DNA of 61,683 nucleotides, taken from positions 1 through 61,683 of the forward strand of contig UQQU01000007.1 of NCBI GenBank assembly GCA_900543325.1, given 5' to 3'. This stretch comes from an uncultured Clostridium sp. (lineage in GTDB: Bacteria; Bacillota; Clostridia; Clostridiales; Clostridiaceae). This document shows positions 61,638 through 61,683 of the stretch, piece by piece; position 1 is the first letter of the stretch; the number at the start of each line of letters is the position of its first letter. Below the pieces are notes generated by a model. That model was not told the origin of the DNA and did not search any database. It saw nothing but the letters and a program-made list of their open reading frames with translations. The translations under genes were made by a program, and so were the position numbers.

Positions 61638-61683
61638 CCTCCGGGCGGCCTGGCTCATACCTACGCTGGCTACAGCTGTTTCG
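61638..61683 (-). ncRNA. GC-rich leader element, 3' part of an unidentified structured RNA
   Basis: The last 46 bases are far richer in G+C than the rest of the window. On the minus strand they read CGAAACAGCTGTAGCCAGCG, then TAGGTATGAGCCAGGCCGCC and CGGAGG, followed by a run of seven T. Such composition directly upstream of an ECF gene usually marks a riboswitch with terminator. Parts recall the TPP core (GCCAGCGTAGG) and the ZTP/pfl 3' block (CCGCC..GG), but neither fits over its length. The rest lies outside the window. Confidence 0.45.

Noticed and set aside
61638..61683. TPP riboswitch 3' end
   Set aside because: GCCAGCGTAGG matches the TPP core, but the obligatory CTGA and CTGGATAAT segments just before it are absent.
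61638..61683. Cobalamin riboswitch B12 box
   Set aside because: GAGCCAGG resembles the start of the box, but the conserved AGACCTGC part is replaced by CCGCCCGG.
1..61683. CRISPR arrays, tRNA or rRNA genes
   Set aside because: No regularly spaced repeats, cloverleaf with CCA-type ends, or rRNA-like GC-rich conserved stretches were seen while reading both strands.

Overview
The window is very AT-rich, and almost every gene lies on the minus strand. Gene families, leader RNAs and codon use point to a saccharolytic, hydrogen-producing Clostridium (sensu stricto, Bacillota). Markers are the [FeFe]-hydrogenase maturases HydE/F/G, FMN, preQ1-I and T-box leaders, the TM1266 regulator, a C_GCAxxG_C_C protein, M42 and M14 peptidases, and many ABC/MFS/MATE exporters. 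I cannot name the species. No tRNA, rRNA, CRISPR array, intact insertion sequence or prophage is visible. Only a peptidase C26 gene, a phospholipase-C-like gene and birA are convincing plus-strand genes.

Layout. 1-9 kb: nitronate monooxygenase (cut by the window edge, with a consensus promoter and palindromic operator), aldo/keto reductase, RpiR regulator, an antiporter C-terminal remnant abutting selO, a membrane metallopeptidase, and M42 and M14 peptidases. 9-13 kb: a C26 amidase-like hydrolase and an OppA lipoprotein. 13-17.5 kb: TM1266-hydE-hydG-hydF behind a leader that contains a terminator. 17.8-27.4 kb: HD hydrolase, metH, MazG, GH3 beta-glucosidase, birA and a FmdE tail fragment. 27.7-32.4 kb: a riboflavin operon (ribD-ribE-ribBA-ribH plus a HAD phosphatase) under an FMN riboswitch with two tandem terminators. 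32.4-40.9 kb: a VWA/PurA-like chimera, NUDIX regulator, flavoprotein, dehydrogenase, a divergent MetRS-like ligase behind a T-box, an amidase and a deformylase-like protein. 41-42.9 kb: ECF S component plus nucleoside hydrolase under a preQ1-I riboswitch, a probable queuosine/queuine salvage unit. 43.5-51.6 kb: betaine ABC importer, two tandem MFS exporters, MATE plus MerR regulator, and an L25-like protein. 53.7-58.6 kb: a two-component system and heterodimeric ABC exporter that are partly broken. 58.7-61.7 kb: a PsiE-like membrane protein, a LURP-one protein, an amidohydrolase plus second ECF S component, and an unassigned GC-rich RNA-like element at the edge.

Themes. (1) RNA attenuation is prominent: FMN, preQ1-I, T-box, the hyd leader and possibly the edge element. 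(2) Small deletions have left several remnants or fusions: the antiporter tail, FmdE tail, VWA/PurA chimera, ABC half-transporter, headless response regulator and short membrane-protein tails. (3) Two genes appear to start at AUU or AUA. The points I would check first are the MetRS-like ligase, whose T-box specifier reads ACA, the preQ1-controlled salvage unit, the VWA/PurA fusion and the hyd leader.
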